Of a stretch of DNA of 64,000 nt, positions 15,102 to 23,357 are shown piece by piece. A program made the position numbers and the translations under genes. The stretch covers positions 496,001-560,000 of the forward strand of contig NZ_JAKLTO010000002.1 of the NCBI RefSeq assembly GCF_022012335.1. Direction: 5' to 3'. The notes under the pieces were generated by a model. The model saw only the letters and a list, made by a program, of their open reading frames with translations. It searched no databases and was not told the DNA's origin. Positions within the stretch are counted from its first letter, which is position 1; every line of letters begins with the position of its first letter. This stretch comes from Flavobacterium sp. SM15. Its GTDB lineage: Bacteria > Bacteroidota > Bacteroidia > Flavobacteriales > Flavobacteriaceae.

Positions 15102-17156
15102 ATGAAAAAATACATTTATATAGCCGCAAGTTTATTTTTAGCAATAACCATGCAAGCACAAGACAGAACACAACCTAAACCAGGCCCGTCTCCAGTAGTA
15201 AATGTTGGAAAACCGACAACTTTCACCCTTAAAAACGGTTTAAAAGTTTTAGTTGTTGAAAACCACAAATTACCTAGAGTTTCTTACAACCTGACTATCG
15301 ACAACGCTCCTTATGCAGAAGGCAACAAAAAAGGGGTAGCTGATTTAGCCAGTGCTTTAATCGGTAACGGAACTAAGAACATGCCGAAAGATGCTTTCAA
15401 TGAGGAAATCGATTTCTTGGGAGCTAACATTAATTTCAACGCAAACGGTGCTTCTGGAAGCGGATTATCAAAATACGCAGGAAGAATCTTGGAATTAATG
15501 GCAGACGGTGCTTTAAACCCAATCTTCTCTCAAGAGGAATTAGACAAAGAGCGTACAAAACTACTTGAAGGCTTAAAATCTGAAGAGAAAAGTGTAACTG
15601 CAGTTGCTGGTCGTGTGGAAGACGTTTTGGCTTTCGGAAAAGACCATCCATCTGGAGAATATTTAAGCGAAACTACTCTTAAAAACGTAACTTTAGACGA
15701 CGTAATGCTTAACTACAACACATATTTTGTACCTGGAAACGCTTATTTAGTAGTTGTTGGAGACGTTAAAACCAAAGACGTTCAGAAAATGGTAGAAAAA
15801 CAGTTTGGTTCATGGAAAAAAGCTATGGCACCAAACCTTACTTATACCGACCCTAAAAACGTTCAGTACTCACAAATCAATTTCGTAGACATGCCTAACG
15901 CGGTACAGTCTGAAATTGCTTTAGTAAATACGGTAAATTTAAAAATGACCGACAAAGAATACTTCGCTGGAATCTTAGCTAACCAAGTTCTTGGTGGTGG
16001 TGGTGAAGGACGTTTGTTCATGAACTTACGTGAAAAACACGGATGGACTTACGGAGCGTATTCTTCATTAGGATCAGGGAAATATGTAGAGAAATTCCGT
16101 TCAGGGGCTTCAGTAAGAAACGCTGTTACTGACAGCGCAGTAGTAGAATTCATGAACGAATTGAGAAGAATCAGAACTGACTTGGTTTCTGCTGAAGAGT
16201 TGAAAAACGCAAAAGCAAAATACATCGGAAACTTCGTAATGCAAATTCAAAAGCCGGGAACCATTGCACGTTATGCTTTAAACACAGAAACGCAAAAATT
16301 ACCAGCTGATTTCTACGAAAACTACATCAAGAACATCAACGCGGTAACTGCGGAAGACATCAAAGCAGTAGCTAACAAATATTTCTTGGCTGAAAACACA
16401 AGAGTAGTAATTGTTGGTAAAGCCTCTGAAGTATTGCCTAACTTAGAGAAAATGAGCGCAAAACAAAAATTGCCTATTTTCTTCTTTGATAAATTCGGTA
16501 ACCCAACAGAAAAACCAAAAGTAAGCATTCCAATTCCAGCGGGTGTTACTTCGAAAACCGTAATCGATAATTACATTAAAGTTATTGGTGGAGAGAAAGC
16601 ATTGAAAGCAGTAAAATCTGTTGTAACGATTGCTTCAGGAACAGTTCAAGGAACTCCAATTGAGGTTATCAGCAAAGTAACATCCGACAAAAAAATGCTT
16701 TCAGAAACCAAAGCAATGGGAATGTCTATGATGAAACAAGTTATTGGAGACAAAGCCGGTTATGCTGTTATGCAAGGTCAGAGAAAAGACTTCACTGCTG
16801 AAGAATTCAAAGAACAAAAAGAAGGAGCTATACCTTTTGAAGAGTTGACATTCACTTCAAATCCTAACATCAAATTAGAAGGGATTGAAGCCATCAACGG
16901 AAACGATGCTTACGTTGTGAAAAACGACAAAACCAAATATTACTATGATGTAAAATCTGGTTTAAAAGTTGCCGAAGCTAAAGAAATGGAGCAAGGTGGT
17001 CAGAAAATGACACAGACTACTTACTACAGCAACTACAAAGAAGTAAAAGGAATCAAATTCCCTCACGAAATTGACATGAACGTTGGTATCGACATCAAAT
17101 TGATGACTACTGAAGTAAAAATCAACGAAGGCGTAACTGCTGAAGATTTCAAATAA
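15102..17156 (+). CDS. M16 family non-catalytic subunit with C-terminal LolA/LppX-like domain
   Basis: A 684-residue exported protein (signal peptide ending MQAQ). Residues about 35-450 form an M16 peptidase fold, but the place of the H-x-x-E-H motif reads GVADLASALIGNGTK, so no zinc site exists, whereas the R/Y-type motif LREKHGWTYGAYSSLG of the inactive partner is present. Residues about 470-684 form an added domain of beta strands (GGEKALKAVKSVVTIAS, then YYYDVKSGLKVAEAKEM and YKEVKGIKFPHEI) that resembles outer-membrane lipoprotein-sorting folds. It probably forms a heterodimer with the upstream catalytic subunit. The role of the extra domain is unknown. Confidence 0.9.
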   Translation: MKKYIYIAASLFLAITMQAQDRTQPKPGPSPVVNVGKPTTFTLKNGLKVLVVENHKLPRVSYNLTIDNAPYAEGNKKGVADLASALIGNGTKNMPKDAFNEEIDFLGANINFNANGASGSGLSKYAGRILELMADGALNPIFSQEELDKERTKLLEGLKSEEKSVTAVAGRVEDVLAFGKDHPSGEYLSETTLKNVTLDDVMLNYNTYFVPGNAYLVVVGDVKTKDVQKMVEKQFGSWKKAMAPNLTYTDPKNVQYSQINFVDMPNAVQSEIALVNTVNLKMTDKEYFAGILANQVLGGGGEGRLFMNLREKHGWTYGAYSSLGSGKYVEKFRSGASVRNAVTDSAVVEFMNELRRIRTDLVSAEELKNAKAKYIGNFVMQIQKPGTIARYALNTETQKLPADFYENYIKNINAVTAEDIKAVANKYFLAENTRVVIVGKASEVLPNLEKMSAKQKLPIFFFDKFGNPTEKPKVSIPIPAGVTSKTVIDNYIKVIGGEKALKAVKSVVTIASGTVQGTPIEVISKVTSDKKMLSETKAMGMSMMKQVIGDKAGYAVMQGQRKDFTAEEFKEQKEGAIPFEELTFTSNPNIKLEGIEAINGNDAYVVKNDKTKYYYDVKSGLKVAEAKEMEQGGQKMTQTTYYSNYKEVKGIKFPHEIDMNVGIDIKLMTTEVKINEGVTAEDFK

Positions 17157-17174
17157 GAAGCTTAGTTATAAAAG

Positions 17175-17206
17175 AAAGGTCGCCAATTATGGCGACCTTT
17201 TTATTT
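17175..17206. terminator. Bidirectional terminator between M16 and EamA genes
   Basis: Perfect 11-base stem AAAGGTCGCCA / TGGCGACCTTT with a 4-base loop, then a T-run. Confidence 0.9.
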
Positions 17207-17222
17207 TTTATACAGTTCTAAT

Positions 17223-18089
17223 TTATTTCTTAGCCGAAAGATAAACCCCACCCAAAATAATCATTGCTCCAAAAACCTGAACCAACCCAATACTTTCTCC
17301 ATCGAGCAACCCCCAAAAAATAGCAACTACCGGAAACAGATACGCCGAAGAAGCCGCAAAAACAGGAGAAGTCATCTGAATCAATTTAAAATACAACATA
17401 TTGGCAATCCCGGTACCGATAACACCTAAAACACTCACAAAAAGTATCGAGTACTGCACTTGTTCATCTCCAAGCTGATTGAAAAAACCGGTAGAACTCA
17501 AAATAATCAAAGCCGGAACAGCCATCACTACGAAATTACCGGTGGTAATAGCCAAAGGATTGATGTCCGAAAGATATTTTTTGATGAAATTCACATTGAG
17601 CGCATAACAAAAAGTGGCCACTACTACAAAAAGTGCGTAAAAATAATTCTGCTCCGGATGATGGGCCGCACCGCTTAAAATCAGAATTAAACTTCCGGCC
17701 AAACCAACCATTACTCCAATAAACTGATTGCGCTGAAAGGCCAAACCAAAAAAAGTCACTCCTAAAATTAAAGCGTTTAAAGGCGTTAACGAATTAAGAA
17801 TTGCACTGATCGAACTGTCAATTTCGCTTTGCGCAATGGCAAACAAAAAAGCCGGAATAAAGGTTCCGGTTAAAGCGGTCAGCGCAATGTATTTCCATTT
17901 TCCCAACGGAATTTGGGTCAGGCTTCTAAACCCAACCAGCAACAAAAAACAAAATGCAAACAACATCCGCAACGATCCAACCTGAAACGGAGTTAGTCCC
18001 ACAAGGCCCCGCTTGATCAAAATAAAAGAACTCCCCCAAATTAAAGCAAGTGCCGCCAGTAAAATCCATTTCAGTTGTTTTGACTCCAT
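17223..18089 (-). CDS. EamA/DMT family transporter
   Basis: A 288-residue inner-membrane protein from the ATG giving MESKQLKWILLAALALIWGS; the upstream TTG at 18113 is rejected. Ten hydrophobic helices in two EamA repeats are visible, with IWGSSFILIKRGL opening repeat one and the second repeat ending GGVYLSAKK. Members export metabolites such as amino acids; the substrate cannot be told. It diverges from the HMA lipoprotein gene. Confidence 0.9.
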   Translation of the reverse strand: MESKQLKWILLAALALIWGSSFILIKRGLVGLTPFQVGSLRMLFAFCFLLLVGFRSLTQIPLGKWKYIALTALTGTFIPAFLFAIAQSEIDSSISAILNSLTPLNALILGVTFFGLAFQRNQFIGVMVGLAGSLILILSGAAHHPEQNYFYALFVVVATFCYALNVNFIKKYLSDINPLAITTGNFVVMAVPALIILSSTGFFNQLGDEQVQYSILFVSVLGVIGTGIANMLYFKLIQMTSPVFAASSAYLFPVVAIFWGLLDGESIGLVQVFGAMIILGGVYLSAKK

Positions 18090-18152
18090 AGTAGATTTGG
18101 TTTGAAATGTCAAAATTCTGTTATTTAAACGACAAACGGATGTTTTTTTGGG

Positions 18153-18160
18153 TAATTTTG
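18153..18160 (+). promoter_or_regulatory. -7 promoter element TAATTTTG of the HMA lipoprotein gene
   Basis: TAATTTTG fits TAnnTTTG and is followed 42 bases later by the start codon. No good upstream TTTG is at the right spacing, so support is partial. Confidence 0.4.
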
Positions 18161-18202
18161 CCTCAAATTTGTTAGTAGATTAAAAATCAAAATTTTAAAC
18201 AT

Positions 18203-18580
18203 ATGACTTTTTCAAAATCTTTATTTGTTTTAGCAGTAGCCGGAATCACCTTCACAAGCTGCAAAAAAGAAGAAAAAACTACTGAAACCACTACTACCAC
18301 AGAAGTTCCAGCTCCTAAAAAAGAAATTGCTGCGGAGAATCTTCAAACGGCAAGTTTCGAAATCGAAGGCATGACTTGTGCCATGGGCTGTGCAGCAACC
18401 ATCGAAAAGAAATTAACCGAAACCCAAGGCGTTAAAGAAGCCGAAGTAGATTTTGAAACCAAAACCGCTACCATTGCTTTTGACAAAACGGTAAACAATC
18501 AGGAATCGCTAACTAAAATCGTAGAAGCTGTTGCAGACGGAAAAACCTACAAGGTAACACACTTCAAGTCGAATAGCTAA
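18203..18580 (+). CDS. Exported lipoprotein with a heavy-metal-associated (HMA) domain
   Basis: A 125-residue protein: lipoprotein signal with lipobox FTSC (Cys20), a Thr/Glu/Lys-rich linker, then an HMA domain from about residue 50 (SFEIEGMTCAMGCAATIEKKL, ending KVTHF). The metal site reads C-A-M-G-C, i.e. C-x3-C with a glycine, not the usual C-x2-C of CopZ-type copper chaperones. Its envelope location suggests it captures a metal ion outside the cytoplasm; which metal is unknown. It stands alone without a P-type ATPase. Terminator follows. Confidence 0.85.
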   Translation: MTFSKSLFVLAVAGITFTSCKKEEKTTETTTTTEVPAPKKEIAAENLQTASFEIEGMTCAMGCAATIEKKLTETQGVKEAEVDFETKTATIAFDKTVNNQESLTKIVEAVADGKTYKVTHFKSNS

Positions 18581-18603
18581 ACACATAAAGCCAATTACCG
18601 GCA

Positions 18604-18635
18604 CAAAAAAAGGAACTCGATCGAGTTCCTTTTTT
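18604..18635. terminator. Bidirectional terminator between HMA lipoprotein and gldD
   Basis: Self-complementary AAGGAACTCGATCGAGTTCCTT with flanking A- and T-runs; the stem has essentially no loop beyond the central CGATCG. Confidence 0.85.
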
Positions 18636-18653
18636 ATATCCTTCTTTATCTTT

Positions 18654-19229
18654 TTATTTCCATTTTATGGTTTCCATGATTTTACGCATGTCGTTTTTGA
18701 TGTAAGCTGCCGCCGGAAGTACTGAATCGTAATTCGGTTTAGCATAAAAATACATTGACCCTACCACAAAATGTTTCACGCTGTCTGTTACATAAAACTG
18801 AGCGTTGGTCGCTGCGTTTCCTCCTACCTGATAAAACATTCCGTATACTTTACTGGCTGGATTAAGAAAGGGCTGTTCTGCAATATCATCCGCCTTTACA
18901 ACGTGCTCGTAAGTTAATTTTTGAGCATCCTGCAACAACTGATTGACATTTCCTCTTACCGGTTTGTAATTCAGGTATATGGTAGCCTTCATACTCGGAT
19001 ATACAATTTCCATTGAACAATCCTGTTTCATTTTCACTTTCGAGTTTTCATTCAAATCAAAAGTAAACGAACAATTTGGCGATATATTGGAAAACGAACT
19101 GTATTTAGCACTTGTATAATCCAAGCGCAACTGTCCTTTCGGTTTAGGAGTCACTTCTTTTTTACAGGCCGTCAAGGCAACTGCAGCAACGATTGCGAAA
19201 ACAAAACTCTTTTTTAAAATTTTCCTCAT
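18654..19229 (-). CDS. gldD: Gliding motility lipoprotein GldD
   Basis: A 191-residue lipoprotein (lipobox ALTAC, Cys22) whose body, with RLDYTSAKYSSFSNISPNCSF, YLNYKPVRGNVNQLLQDA and FYAKPNYDSVLPA, matches GldD of Flavobacterium. GldD is required for gliding and for type IX secretion in F. johnsoniae. It lies downstream of mutY and ssb, its usual company, but the gldE gene normally found between ssb and gldD is absent here; only 86 bases separate them. A short leader upstream may carry its own promoter. Confidence 0.93.
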   Translation of the reverse strand: MRKILKKSFVFAIVAAVALTACKKEVTPKPKGQLRLDYTSAKYSSFSNISPNCSFTFDLNENSKVKMKQDCSMEIVYPSMKATIYLNYKPVRGNVNQLLQDAQKLTYEHVVKADDIAEQPFLNPASKVYGMFYQVGGNAATNAQFYVTDSVKHFVVGSMYFYAKPNYDSVLPAAAYIKNDMRKIMETIKWK

Positions 19230-19315
19230 AGTACAAACTCCTTACACTTAAATCGCTGGTAAAGATACAATGTCAAACGCAGAATGCGAAAGTTTATTTG
19301 AAAGTTCCGAAAATA

Positions 19316-19765
19316 TTAAAACGGCAAATCTTCTTCTCCGGTAGTAGTTGGCGGCACATCGAACGAAGCCGATCTTGGCGGCTCGCCTCCCTGCGGATTG
19401 AACCCTCCCTGTTTTTGTTCAAATTCTTTCTTGGTGTTCAGAAAAGTGAATTCAGTAACCTGAATTTCAGTAGTATATTTAGTAGTACCTTCCTCGGTTT
19501 GCCATTGGCGTGATTTAATGCGGCCTTCCACATAAATCTTATCGCCTTTGGTTAAGTACTTCTCACAAATTTCAGCTGCTTTATTGCGCACAACAAGATT
19601 GTGCCATTCGGTGGACGTTATTTTTTCCCCTGTGGTTTTGTTGATGTAAACTTCGTTTGTGGCTAACGGAAACCTTCCGATGCAGTTTCCTCCTTCAAAA
19701 TAGTGCATTTTCACATCGTCTCCTAAATGTCCGATCAAAATCACTTTGTTTAATGTACCGTTCAT
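19316..19765 (-). CDS. ssb: Single-stranded DNA-binding protein
   Basis: A 149-residue OB-fold SSB: MNGTLNKVILIGHLGDDVKM, the TGEKITSTEWHNLVVRNKAA segment and YVEGRIKSRQW are standard, followed by a Gly/Gln/Pro-rich linker and the acidic tip EEDLPF that recruits partner proteins. It sits 43 bases downstream of mutY. Confidence 0.96.
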   Translation of the reverse strand: MNGTLNKVILIGHLGDDVKMHYFEGGNCIGRFPLATNEVYINKTTGEKITSTEWHNLVVRNKAAEICEKYLTKGDKIYVEGRIKSRQWQTEEGTTKYTTEIQVTEFTFLNTKKEFEQKQGGFNPQGGEPPRSASFDVPPTTTGEEDLPF

Positions 19766-19808
19766 GGCTTGTACGTTTTAGTAATTCTCAAATATACTAC
19801 TTTTCTGC

Positions 19809-20849
19809 TTATTTCAACCAATGCCGTTCCATAAAATTATGGATCACTATCGGAAAAGGATACTCTCGTATTACTCCTACTTCCTCAGCTTCTGCAAGAA
19901 CCTGTTGTGTTTCCAACCCCCAAAAACGAATGTAGAGATGTTGATGGGAAAGCTTATGTTTAATTATTTCATGATGCAATGGCTTAACCACTACAGGATT
20001 ATATCCAGAATACGTTTTATCGATAAGCGCCATCAATTCATCAAAAGCAACTTCAGAATTAGTTTCGATCAGCGGAAATTCGTATAAATTATGCCAAATC
20101 CCTTTTGCCGTACGCTTTTGCACTACGGAATTCCCGTTCCCATCCTTAATAATAACATAATTGAAATAACGCTGAACCACTTTGGTCTTTTTAAGTTTCA
20201 CCGGAAGCTCATTTACCTTTTTGTGCTTCAGGGCAAAACAGCTTTCATTCAAAATACAGTTTCCGCACGATGGATTTTTCGGCACGCATTGCAAAGCACC
20301 AAATTCCATCATCGCCTGATTGAACTCGGAAGCTTTTCCACCGGGAAGAAGGGACGCTGCAAGTTCAAAAAACTCTTTTTTTGCCTTACCGGAAGAGATA
20401 TCCGTAGGAATCCCAAAATAACGGGACAATACCCGAAAAACATTTCCATCCACCACCGGGACAGCTTCTCCAAAAGCAATGGAAGCAATTGCCGCAGCCG
20501 TATATTCCCCAACCCCTTTTAACTTTTGCAACTCCTTATAAGTAGACGGAAATTTTCCATTGAGCTCAAAAGCGATGTATTTAGCCGTTGCATGCAAATT
20601 TCGCGCTCTGGAATAATACCCCAACCCTTGCCAAAGTTTCAGCACTTTTTCTTCATCGGCAGCGGCCAAATCAAAAACAGTAGGAAAAGCTTCGGTAAAA
20701 GCAAAAAAATAAGGCATTCCTTGAGCAACTCGCGTTTGCTGAAGCATAATTTCAGAAAGCCAAATTGGGTACGGATCGCTGGTTTTTCGCCATGGTAAGT
20801 CGCGTTTATACTGTAAATACCATTGAATTAACGAGTTAGCAAAATTCAT
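19809..20849 (-). CDS. mutY: A/G-specific adenine DNA glycosylase
   Basis: A 346-residue enzyme from the ATG giving MNFANSLIQWYLQ; an upstream TTG is rejected. DLPWRKTSDPYPIWLSEIML and the helix-hairpin-helix LKGVGEYTAAAIASIAFG with the catalytic Asp in PVVDGNVFRVLSRYF are clear, then the 4Fe-4S loop C-x6-C-x2-C-x5-C (CVPKNPSCGNCILNESC) and a C-terminal NUDIX-like 8-oxoG-reading domain. It removes adenine opposite 8-oxoguanine. It diverges from the HU gene and leads the mutY-ssb-gldD run. Confidence 0.96.
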   Translation of the reverse strand: MNFANSLIQWYLQYKRDLPWRKTSDPYPIWLSEIMLQQTRVAQGMPYFFAFTEAFPTVFDLAAADEEKVLKLWQGLGYYSRARNLHATAKYIAFELNGKFPSTYKELQKLKGVGEYTAAAIASIAFGEAVPVVDGNVFRVLSRYFGIPTDISSGKAKKEFFELAASLLPGGKASEFNQAMMEFGALQCVPKNPSCGNCILNESCFALKHKKVNELPVKLKKTKVVQRYFNYVIIKDGNGNSVVQKRTAKGIWHNLYEFPLIETNSEVAFDELMALIDKTYSGYNPVVVKPLHHEIIKHKLSHQHLYIRFWGLETQQVLAEAEEVGVIREYPFPIVIHNFMERHWLK

Positions 20850-20908
20850 GTTAAAAAAATTGGAAAACAAAAATAAAACTTTATGTGACTAAATTTTAAT
20901 CAATTAGC

Positions 20909-20940
20909 TTGAAAAATTGTTTTTTTAATTGCTATATTTG
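20909..20940 (+). promoter_or_regulatory. Promoter of the HU gene
   Basis: TTG at 20909-20911, 21 bases, then TATATTTG at 20933-20940, a good match to the Bacteroidota promoter pattern; the HU start follows 45 bases later. Confidence 0.65.
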
Positions 20941-20985
20941 CACACTCAAAAAAATACACATTATTCTAAAATAAACAGAAAGAAA

Positions 20986-21276
20986 ATGACGAAAGCAGAC
21001 ATCGTAGCGAAAATTTCAGAGAAATTAGGCTTAGAAAAAGGAGACGTACAGGCAACAGTTGAGTCTTTTATGGACGAAGTAAAAAGTTCTTTAGAAACTG
21101 GAGACAACGTATATTTAAGAGGTTTCGGAAGCTTCATTATCAAAACAAGAGCTGAAAAAACAGGAAGAAACATCTCTAAGAACACGACTATCAAAATTCC
21201 AGCTCACAACATCCCTGCTTTCAAACCAGCAAAAATCTTTGTTGACGGAGTAAAAACTAACACAGAAGTAAAATAA
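20986..21276 (+). CDS. HU family DNA-binding protein
   Basis: A 96-residue histone-like protein from the ATG giving MTKADIVAKISEKLGLEKGD; upstream in-frame codons lie in the promoter and are rejected. The body GDNVYLRGFGSFIIKTRAEKTGRNISKN and PAHNIPAFKPAKIF is the HU/IHF dimer fold with the DNA-clasping beta arm and its tip proline region. It bends and compacts DNA. A 30-residue basic protein follows on the same transcript. Confidence 0.96.
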   Translation: MTKADIVAKISEKLGLEKGDVQATVESFMDEVKSSLETGDNVYLRGFGSFIIKTRAEKTGRNISKNTTIKIPAHNIPAFKPAKIFVDGVKTNTEVK

Positions 21277-21305
21277 TTATTTATTAATCACTAAACACTA
21301 CAATT

Positions 21306-21398
21306 ATGCCAAGTGGTAAAAAAAGAAAAAGACATAAGGTAGCTACTCACAAACGTAAAAAGAGAGCGAGAGCTAACCGCCATAAAAAGAAAAAGTAG
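21306..21398 (+). CDS. 30-residue highly basic protein, probably ribosome-associated
   Basis: ATG at 21306 opens a 30-codon frame starting MPSGKKRKRHKVATHKRKKR and ending in four lysines; over half of the residues are Lys, Arg or His. Its composition, length and position behind HU fit a tiny conserved Bacteroidota protein. I recall a small ribosomal protein of this kind (bL38) described from Flavobacterium ribosomes; that is memory, not verified here. The stop codon lies inside the terminator stem that ends the transcript. Confidence 0.8.
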   Translation: MPSGKKRKRHKVATHKRKKRARANRHKKKK

Positions 21399-21417
21399 TC
21401 TAAAGCTACTTTTTTCT
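21389..21417 (+). terminator. Terminator of the HU/basic-protein transcript
   Basis: AAAAAGTAG and CTACTTTTT pair around TCTAAAG; the TAG in the left arm is the stop codon of the 30-residue gene. Confidence 0.85.
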
Positions 21418-21569
21418 TTTTAAACTAAAAAGTTCATTGAAATTTGGATTAAGAGTGCGGTCGGGAGTTTTCAGTTAGCAATTTTACTGCAATTTTTACA
21501 CTCACCTCTGCAATCTAAAATCCAATCGGGTAAACTACCTGTAAAATTTGTTTAATCCATCTGTACGAG

Positions 21570-21643
21570 TAGAATTAAGAATTAAGGATTCAGAATTTAG
21601 AATTCTTCTAACTTCAAATTTCTAACTTCTAACTTTATAAGTA
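21570..21643. repeat. Low-complexity imperfect repeat before rng
   Basis: A run of short direct and inverted copies based on GAATTAAG, GAATTTAG and TTCTAACTTC, partly able to fold back on itself. It fills the spacer between a terminator and the rng start. I see no reading frame in it. Confidence 0.5.
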
Positions 21644-21661
21644 TGGATAAAAATGTACCGC

Positions 21662-23209
21662 ATGAACAAAGAATTAATCATTCGATCCAGTTCAGACGCT
21701 GTAGATTTTGCCTTATTAAAAGATGGAAAACTAATTGAATTACACAAAGAAGAAGGCGGAGACGAGAAAGCCGGATTTTCAGTAGGTGATATTTTTATCG
21801 CTAAGATCCGAAAACCTGTCCCGGGACTAAATGCTGCGTTTGTTAACGTAGGTTTCGAGAAAGATGCATTTTTGCACTATCACGATTTAGGCCCTAACCT
21901 TTCTTCGATGATGAAATTCATAAAACTTGTAAGCGCAGGTAAAATAAAAGATTTCACTCTCAAAAATTTTCCTTTTGAACCCGAAATCGACAAGGACGGA
22001 GCCATTTCCGATGTGCTCAGTGCCAATCAGTCGATTCTTGTTCAGGTTGTGAAAGAACCTATTTCCACCAAAGGCCCCCGAATAAGTTCGGAATTGTCTT
22101 TAGCGGGAAGATATGTGGTTTTAGTTCCCTTTTCCGACAGGGTTTCGGTTTCTCAGAAAATCGATTCCAAAGAAGAAAAAGACCGCCTAAAACGACTGGT
22201 TCAATCCATCAAACCTAAAGGATTTGGTGTTATTGTTCGCACAGTAGCCGAAGGCAAAAAAGTAGCCGAACTGGACAGAGACTTGCAGAATTTGATCGAC
22301 AAATGGTCGGCCATGTGCAAAAGAATACCAACCGCTCATCACCCGTCAAAAGTATTGGGAGAGGTAAACAAAGCTTCTTCAATTTTACGCGACGTTTTCA
22401 ACGATACCTTTACCGGTATTTATGTGGATGATGAGGATTTGTATTACCAAACCAAGGACTATTTGCAAGAGATAGCGCCTTCAAAAGTCAATATCGTCAA
22501 ACATTACCAGTCGAAGGAACTTCCTCTTTTTGAGAAATATCACATTGAACGACAAATTAAAACGTCTTTTGGAAAAACGGTTTCGATGAGCAAAGGAGCT
22601 TATTTAATCATCGAGCACACCGAAGCTTTACACGTTATCGACGTAAACAGCGGTAACCGATCCAATAAAGCCACCAATCAGGAAGACACCGCTTTAGAAG
22701 TAAATTTAATTGCAGCAGCAGAAATTGCACGTCAGTTAAGACTTCGAGACATGGGCGGAATTATTGTTGTCGATTTCATCGATATGCAAAACCCAGAAAA
22801 CCGTAAAACACTATACGATTTTCTGAAAGAGGAAATGAGTGACGACAAGGCAAAACACAAGATCTTGCCTCCTAGCAAATTTGGACTCATTCAAATTACT
22901 AGACAAAGAGTCAGACCGGAAGTAAACATCAAAACAAGAGAAGAGGACCCTAACGAAAACGGGGAAATCGAAGCTCCTATCTTAATTGTAGATAAAATAG
23001 CGTCTGATCTTGAACGAATTATCAAAGACCACAAAAAAGTCGTTTTAAACGCGCACCCTTTTGTGGCCGCTTACCTTACCAAAGGTTTTCCATCCTTACG
23101 TTCGAAATGGTTTTTCGAGCATAAGAAATGGGTGAAAATCATACCTCGTGACGCTTACACGTATTTGGAATATCATTTCTTCGACAAAGAAGGCAATGAA
23201 ATTAAATAA
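21662..23209 (+). CDS. rng: Ribonuclease E/G family protein
   Basis: A 515-residue endoribonuclease from the ATG giving MNKELIIRSSSDAVDFALLK; the ATG three codons upstream is less likely. An S1-like domain (VGDIFIAKIRKPVPGLNAAF) is followed by the catalytic DNase I-like core with HVIDVNSGNRSNK and GGIIVVDFIDMQ, carrying the metal-binding aspartates. There is no C-terminal scaffold domain, so it is RNase G-like. It processes rRNA and mRNA 5' ends. It is followed by a strong terminator. Confidence 0.95.
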   Translation: MNKELIIRSSSDAVDFALLKDGKLIELHKEEGGDEKAGFSVGDIFIAKIRKPVPGLNAAFVNVGFEKDAFLHYHDLGPNLSSMMKFIKLVSAGKIKDFTLKNFPFEPEIDKDGAISDVLSANQSILVQVVKEPISTKGPRISSELSLAGRYVVLVPFSDRVSVSQKIDSKEEKDRLKRLVQSIKPKGFGVIVRTVAEGKKVAELDRDLQNLIDKWSAMCKRIPTAHHPSKVLGEVNKASSILRDVFNDTFTGIYVDDEDLYYQTKDYLQEIAPSKVNIVKHYQSKELPLFEKYHIERQIKTSFGKTVSMSKGAYLIIEHTEALHVIDVNSGNRSNKATNQEDTALEVNLIAAAEIARQLRLRDMGGIIVVDFIDMQNPENRKTLYDFLKEEMSDDKAKHKILPPSKFGLIQITRQRVRPEVNIKTREEDPNENGEIEAPILIVDKIASDLERIIKDHKKVVLNAHPFVAAYLTKGFPSLRSKWFFEHKKWVKIIPRDAYTYLEYHFFDKEGNEIK

Positions 23210-23213
23210 AACT

Positions 23214-23249
23214 AAAAACCGCCCGTTGTGAAACGAGGCGGTTTTTTTT
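23214..23249 (+). terminator. rng terminator
   Basis: ACCGCC-CGTT and AACG-AGGCGGT pair with a small loop and an internal mismatch, followed by a run of eight T. Confidence 0.9.
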
Positions 23250-23263
23250 ATGCTTTTACTTCA

Positions 23264-23357
23264 TTTTTTTGGAGCTTAATCCCGCTGTCCGCTTTATCTT
23301 TTTGCTGACTTCGAGAGCCTCAGCCACCAAAAAGGATACCGCTCCCATCGGGGCTAG
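23264..23357 (-). ncRNA. Structured RNA-like element after tadA, possibly Flavo-1
   Basis: Directly after the tadA stop the minus strand reads TAGCCCCGATGGGAGCGG, then a hairpin GCTGA / TCAGC around a GGCTCTCGAAG loop, then AGCGGACAGCGGGATTAAGC and TCC with a T/A-rich end. GGAGC and GCTCC, and GCGG/CCGC blocks, can pair across it. It has no reading frame. I recall this sequence style as a recurrent flavobacterial intergenic element and possibly the Flavo-1 motif; that identification is from memory only. Confidence 0.5.
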
